From the NCBI GenBank assembly GCA_900543035.1, contig UQPV01000040.1, positions 1 to 26,089 of the forward strand: a DNA stretch of 26,089 nt, given 5' to 3'. The DNA comes from an uncultured Solobacterium sp. Lineage in GTDB: Bacteria > Bacillota_I > Bacilli_A > Erysipelotrichales > Erysipelotrichaceae. The notes beneath the pieces were generated by a model. That model searched no databases. It was not told the origin of the DNA and worked only from the letters and a program-made list of their open reading frames with translations. Position 1 is the stretch's first letter. Each line of letters starts with the position of its first letter. Below are positions 22,963 to 26,089 of the stretch, one piece after another. A program made the translations under genes and the position numbers.

Positions 22963-23859
22963 TCACTGAGGCCGTACGCCTGTGATCTCCATCAGATAGC
23001 CTTCCCGGATGCCGTTGCGGCAGACCTTCAGCTGCTCACAGCCGAAATGCTGCATGACCCCTTTCAGGATGAGAAAGCCCGGGATCAGGGTATGGATGCG
23101 GTCAGGCTTGCACCGCAGGATCATGTGGGCGGCATCGCTGCCTGACAGCAGCTGCTGCTGGAGCTGTTCGAGCTGGGCAAGGCTGATCGCCTCTCCTTTC
23201 CGCTCCAGCGCGCCGCTGCGCAGAAGCAGCTTTTCCACGGCGCGCGCCGTTCCTCCGGCTGCCGCCAGCAGCTTTCCTTCAGGCTTGACCTCGCTGCTCA
23301 GCAAGGCTCCTTCCACATACAAACTGATTTCTTTGCGCTCCTGGGCCGTGGGGATGATGTCATGCACGAAGCGGTTATACAAGTTCAGCGAACCGATCGG
23401 CAGCGAACATGAGCTCTGTGCTTTTCCCTCCGCAAATCTCACCAGCTCTGTGCTGCCGCCGCCGATATCGATGAAAAGCCCGTCTTCCGCGGAAAGCTGG
23501 ATCGCAGCACCGCGAAAGCTGAGCCGTCCTTCCTCTTCTCCGCTGATCAGACAGATCTTCATTCCGGTCTTCTTTTTGACCTGCGTGATGACTTCTTCCG
23601 TATTGTCGATATTGCGCAGCGATGCGGTCGCAAACACGGAACATTGCTCGATCTGCAAATGTTCGAGCACTTTCTTGAATGATTCCAGCGTGCTGCAGAT
23701 CTCGCAGATCCCCTCACGGTTCAGCCGGCCGTCTTTCACATAAGAAACGATTCCGGCCGTGGCCTTTTTAGAAAACAGCAGGCGAAACTTACCGTTTCGC
23801 AGGCGATAGACATTCATGCGGATCGTATTCGATCCCAGATCAATGACAGCGTAAATCAT
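22963..23859 (-). CDS. ppx: Exopolyphosphatase/GppA-type phosphatase, short form
   Basis: A 298-residue ASKHA-fold phosphatase that removes phosphate from polyphosphate ends or from pppGpp. The motifs are AVIDLGSNTIRM (phosphate 1), ISGEEEGRLSFRGA (catalytic Glu region), IDIGGGSTELV (phosphate 2) and CRNGIREGYL. It is the short two-domain form without the C-terminal HD-like domain of E. coli Ppx. Substrate choice between polyphosphate and pppGpp cannot be read from sequence; co-transcription with ppk favours polyphosphate. An AGGGGAGA site lies 7 bp ahead of the ATG. Confidence 0.93.
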   Translation of the reverse strand: MIYAVIDLGSNTIRMNVYRLRNGKFRLLFSKKATAGIVSYVKDGRLNREGICEICSTLESFKKVLEHLQIEQCSVFATASLRNIDNTEEVITQVKKKTGMKICLISGEEEGRLSFRGAAIQLSAEDGLFIDIGGGSTELVRFAEGKAQSSCSLPIGSLNLYNRFVHDIIPTAQERKEISLYVEGALLSSEVKPEGKLLAAAGGTARAVEKLLLRSGALERKGEAISLAQLEQLQQQLLSGSDAAHMILRCKPDRIHTLIPGFLILKGVMQHFGCEQLKVCRNGIREGYLMEITGVRPQ

Positions 23860-23881
23860 AATACAGTCTCCCCTTTCGTTC

Positions 23882-23890
23882 AGAATAGCA
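23882..23890 (-). promoter_or_regulatory. Extended -10 promoter of ppx-ppk
   Basis: The minus strand reads TGCTATTCT (23890 to 23882), a TGn-extended -10 box 22 bp ahead of the ppx ATG. No clear -35 box is visible. No strong terminator separates it from the B6 kinase gene upstream. Confidence 0.45.
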
Positions 23891-23936
23891 TACCTCGCGC
23901 CATTCTTCCATCAGCATGATGTAAAATCATAGTAAA

Positions 23937-24764
23937 TTATCTGGCTGTAGGCATGAGCTCGCTGAGCAGCCCTTCAAAGCACAGGCCCCAGGCATGCGGG
24001 GCTTGTTCCTGCAAGGTCTTCCGCATGGCTGCTTCCACAAAGCGAGCGGCTCGCTCCACGCTCTGGTGCAGCGTTTCATGGCGCAGCAGGCTTCCGGCGA
24101 TCACCGCGGCAAAGACATCACCGCTGCCAGGACGGCCTTCACCGACTTTTTCGTTCCACACCTCATCTGCTTTTCCCTCCGCGTAGATGAAGCTGCAGCA
24201 GCGCCCGTCCAATTCAAGGCCGCTCACGACCACGTTTCTGGTTCCGGCAGCACATAGTTCCTCGCAGCAGGAAAGCAGAAAATCGCGTGATGGAAAAGCG
24301 TCCGGATAAGGTCTGCCGCACAACAAGCAAAGTTCCGTCAAATTAGGCAGCAGCACGCCTGCCTCGCTGGCCAATGAGCGCATCTGTGTGATGATCTCTT
24401 TGGTGATGGTCGGATAAGGACGGCCGCCGTCTCCCAGCACCGGATCGATGAGGACAAGAGCATCTTCCTTGAGCAGCTGCAGACATGAGCGGGCAATCTG
24501 TGCTTGCGTCGGGTTGCTGAGAAACCCGGTGCACAGCGCGTCAAAACGCAGTCCTTCTTTGCGATAGCTTTCCAAATAAGCCGGCAGCTGATCACTGAGG
24601 TCGATCATATGATAGTGCGGAAATTCCGTGTGCATGGAAAGCACGGCTGTCGGGATCGCTACGCCCTGATGCCCCATGGCGGAAAGGATCGGCAAGATGA
24701 CACTGATGGAACAGCGCCCGAATCCGCTCAGATCATTAAATATTGCCGCCTGTTTCTGTTCCAT
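23937..24764 (-). CDS. pdxK: Pyridoxal/pyridoxamine kinase
   Basis: A 275-residue ribokinase-fold kinase of the PdxY/PdxK type that phosphorylates B6 vitamers in salvage. Motifs: IFNDLSGFGRCSISVILPILSAMG (substrate-binding N-terminus), VLIDPVLGDGGRPY (family D-P-V-x-G-D), LLPNLTELCLLCG and the anion-hole/catalytic motif GRPGSGDVFAAVIAG containing the base Asp. The last motif has Gly-Ser-Gly-Asp where many have Gly-Thr-Gly-Asp, a mild change. Either pdxK or pdxY would suit as a name. A G-rich AAGGGGG site lies 7 bp ahead of the ATG. Its presence near a MocR/ECF pair fits a B6 salvage theme. Confidence 0.9.
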   Translation of the reverse strand: MEQKQAAIFNDLSGFGRCSISVILPILSAMGHQGVAIPTAVLSMHTEFPHYHMIDLSDQLPAYLESYRKEGLRFDALCTGFLSNPTQAQIARSCLQLLKEDALVLIDPVLGDGGRPYPTITKEIITQMRSLASEAGVLLPNLTELCLLCGRPYPDAFPSRDFLLSCCEELCAAGTRNVVVSGLELDGRCCSFIYAEGKADEVWNEKVGEGRPGSGDVFAAVIAGSLLRHETLHQSVERAARFVEAAMRKTLQEQAPHAWGLCFEGLLSELMPTAR

Positions 24765-24784
24765 TTGATTTCCCCCTTGCTAAA

Positions 24785-24815
24785 GAAAAAACTCACAGAC
24801 GAAGCAGCCTGTGAG
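24785..24815 (-). terminator. Terminator after tRNA-Ser
   Basis: On the minus strand CTCACAG/CTGTGAG arms (24809-24815 and 24792-24798, 10-nt loop) are followed by six T residues (24791 to 24786). It ends the tRNA transcript before the pdxK gene. Confidence 0.9.
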
Positions 24816-24827
24816 CATTGTGTTTTC

Positions 24828-24916
24828 TGGCGGAGAGTGTGGGATTCGAACCCACGTGCCCGTGAGGACTACTGCATTTCGAGTGCAGCTCGTTATGACC
24901 GCTTCGATAACTCTCC
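24828..24916 (-). tRNA. tRNA-Ser(CGA)
   Basis: The minus strand folds into a complete class II tRNA: acceptor stem GGAGAGT/ACTCTCC with G discriminator and encoded CCA (24830 to 24828), anticodon stem CTGCA/TGCAG with loop CTCGAAA, giving anticodon CGA for the serine codon UCG. A long variable arm and a T-arm GTGGG-TTCGAAT-CCCAC follow. The long variable arm agrees with serine identity. It is a single gene with its own promoter and terminator. Confidence 0.96.
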
Positions 24917-24960
24917 GTTCGCGCTTATCCGCAGCCACCTTTTGAAAGCATGACAATATA

Positions 24961-24989
24961 AGTTTACACCATTGCGGAACGAATATCAA
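24961..24989 (-). promoter_or_regulatory. Promoter of tRNA-Ser
   Basis: On the minus strand TTGATA (24989 to 24984) and TAAACT (24966 to 24961) are spaced by exactly 17 bp, about 45 bp before the tRNA 5' end. The -35 box is near-perfect and the -10 box is fair. Confidence 0.65.
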
Positions 24990-25009
24990 GCTTTCCTCAC
25001 ATTTTCGTC

Positions 25010-25870
25010 TCAAGAGACAAAGTCGAGCACGACGATCTCAGGCAGATTGTTAAATCGCGGCAAGATCTTTGGATTAGAGCTCAATCCTCTCGTAATGATC
25101 ATGTTCATGGCAGCAAAGGAGTGCAAGCCATCCTCATAGGGTGGAAAATAACCCTGGTCTCCCCCAAATACACCGCCAAGAAAAGGCAGCCGCACTTGTC
25201 CGCCATGATTGTGTCCGCATAAGACATAGTCGATCTGCCAAATTGCAGAGGCATCGGAAAAGACAAAGCTGTCCGGCCGATGCGACAGCATGATCTTCAG
25301 CCTCGATGTGTCGCAGAAATCACTGAGAAACGCATGATCCTGTGCATCCATCGTATCCGCTGTCGTCTTGGCGTCGGTCCGGGAAAACGCATAATCATAG
25401 AATCCGCCGATGCGCACCGCATTCCCCGCGATCTCGACATCCACATATTGTTCATCCAGCACGATCGCGCCGGCTTCTTCCAGCTGTGTGATCAGATCCG
25501 GATGTGCGGCCATATAAGCCAGCTCATGATTGCCCAGCGCATAGTAGACCGGAACTTTGGCAGACAGGCGCTCGATCTCAGAAAGCAGCCAGCTGATGTC
25601 ATCACTGTCCGCATTCAGCATATCTCCATCCATGAACACCACATCTGGTTCCAGTTCGAGGATGCGCTCGATCAATTCCTCATTATCATCACGAAAGATA
25701 TGATCATGCTGATCAGAGATCAGGACGGCCCGCATCGGCGTATTTACTTTTTCACTGCTCAAAGTAAAAGTCGTAAGACTGAGCACATGGTAAGAACACC
25801 AGATGCTGATCACACAAAGCAAGAGCAGCAGCAGAAGGATGATCGATATCATTTTTATCACTCTTTTCAA
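25010..25870 (-). CDS. Membrane-anchored metallophosphoesterase (YkuE-like)
   Basis: A 286-residue calcineurin-like phosphoesterase with an N-terminal membrane anchor (~7-30, IISIILLLLLLLCVISIW) and an extracytoplasmic or membrane-facing catalytic domain. The metal ligands lie in AVLISDQHDH (D-x-H), FMDGDMLNADSDD (GD), YYALGNHELAY (GNHE), MLSHRPDSF and VLCGHNHGGQVRLP (GHxH). The GHNHGGQ ending and length match YkuE-type proteins, some of which act on UDP-sugars or lipid phosphates; the substrate is unknown. The frame starts with TTG at 25870, with GGAG ~10 bp upstream; an ATG at 25852 is an alternative that would still keep the anchor. No partner gene shares its transcript. Confidence 0.88.
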   Translation of the reverse strand: MKRVIKMISIILLLLLLLCVISIWCSYHVLSLTTFTLSSEKVNTPMRAVLISDQHDHIFRDDNEELIERILELEPDVVFMDGDMLNADSDDISWLLSEIERLSAKVPVYYALGNHELAYMAAHPDLITQLEEAGAIVLDEQYVDVEIAGNAVRIGGFYDYAFSRTDAKTTADTMDAQDHAFLSDFCDTSRLKIMLSHRPDSFVFSDASAIWQIDYVLCGHNHGGQVRLPFLGGVFGGDQGYFPPYEDGLHSFAAMNMIITRGLSSNPKILPRFNNLPEIVVLDFVS

Positions 25871-26089
25871 GGTGCATCATCTCCAGCTTCTCATATGTAG
25901 TTATACTGTACCACGTTCATCTTGTTTTTTCCAAGAACGAGTTCATCTGCAGTATGTCCCATTCAGAAATTTTCATGCATACGGCATGAACTGTCAACAC
26001 TCTGTAACAAACTGCTGAAGTGAAAAAGTAAACGCAACTCTAATAAGGCAAAAAATGATCGTTGCACTTACTCATACAGAATCTGTGAT
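25871..26089. other. AT-rich right edge with inverted repeats, no gene seen
   Basis: No convincing coding region. On the minus strand TTGACA (25997 to 25992) is followed by a perfect 7-5-7 inverted repeat TTCATGC-N5-GCATGAA (25972-25990) and a poor -10 (GAAAAT), an operator-like layout ~100 bp before the phosphoesterase. A second weak candidate promoter, TTGGAA/TACAGT, lies at 25905-25934. Near the edge two 12-bp arms, 26027-26038 and 26061-26072, form an inverted repeat with 10 of 12 matches. Confidence 0.4.

Noticed and set aside
24780..25013. 77-codon minus-strand frame
   Set aside because: It runs through the tRNA-Ser gene, its promoter and its terminator.

Overview
The window looks like a chromosomal segment of a low-to-moderate complexity Firmicutes genome, most likely an Erysipelotrichia/Erysipelotrichaceae-type bacterium. 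Reasons: the conserved Bacillota blocks yqeG-yqeH-yhbY-nadD/yqeK-rsfS-yqeM and ypmB-dnaD-nth, strong AAGGAGG-type ribosome binding sites, a NadD-YqeK fusion of the kind known from Mollicutes and Erysipelotrichia, and VanT/VanG-like cell-wall enzymes. The body of the window is visibly GC-rich and densely coded. The left 2.2 kb and the last ~1.3 kb are clearly more AT-rich.

Layout. 1-2.25 kb: an IS110-family transposase cut by the left edge, then a MerR-family regulator with a textbook 19-bp-spacer promoter carrying a perfect dyad, then a gene-poor stretch with palindromes and a possible relic of a membrane protein. 2.3-3.9 kb (minus): ypmB-like, dnaD, nth. 4.0-8.6 kb (minus): yqeG, yqeH, yhbY, a nadD-yqeK fusion, rsfS, a YqeM-like methyltransferase and mtnN, nearly all overlapping or 1 bp apart, with a promoter in front and a strong terminator behind. 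8.7-16.3 kb (minus): a cell-envelope operon murF, ddl (VanG-like), alr (VanT-like racemase), an acyltransferase-3 membrane protein resembling the VanT membrane domain, an FAD oxidoreductase and an Ig-domain polysaccharide deacetylase. 16.57-18.2 kb (plus): a Na+/phosphate cotransporter with PhoU domain. 18.4-20.2 kb (minus): a VanZ-like protein and a MocR-type regulator, divergent from a plus-strand ECF S component (20.27-20.77 kb). 20.8-23.9 kb (minus): ppx and ppk. 23.9-24.8 kb (minus): pyridoxal/pyridoxamine kinase. Then tRNA-Ser(CGA) and a membrane-anchored metallophosphoesterase (minus).

How they fit together. The most interesting part is the ddl-alr-acyltransferase run. The racemase has Asn where alanine racemases have a conserved Tyr (the INYE motif reads INNE), which is the substitution associated with VanT serine racemases. 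The next gene encodes what in VanT is the fused N-terminal membrane domain, and the ligase reads like VanG. Together they suggest a chromosomal, two-gene version of VanT working with a ligase that could make D-Ala-D-Ser ends, i.e. possible intrinsic low-level glycopeptide resistance. No VanXY or VanRS is present here. A second theme is vitamin B6: a MocR regulator whose PLP lysine is replaced by Arg, an ECF S component and a B6 kinase. A third is phosphate: a Na+/Pi transporter and PPX/PPK. No CRISPR array, rRNA or prophage genes were seen.
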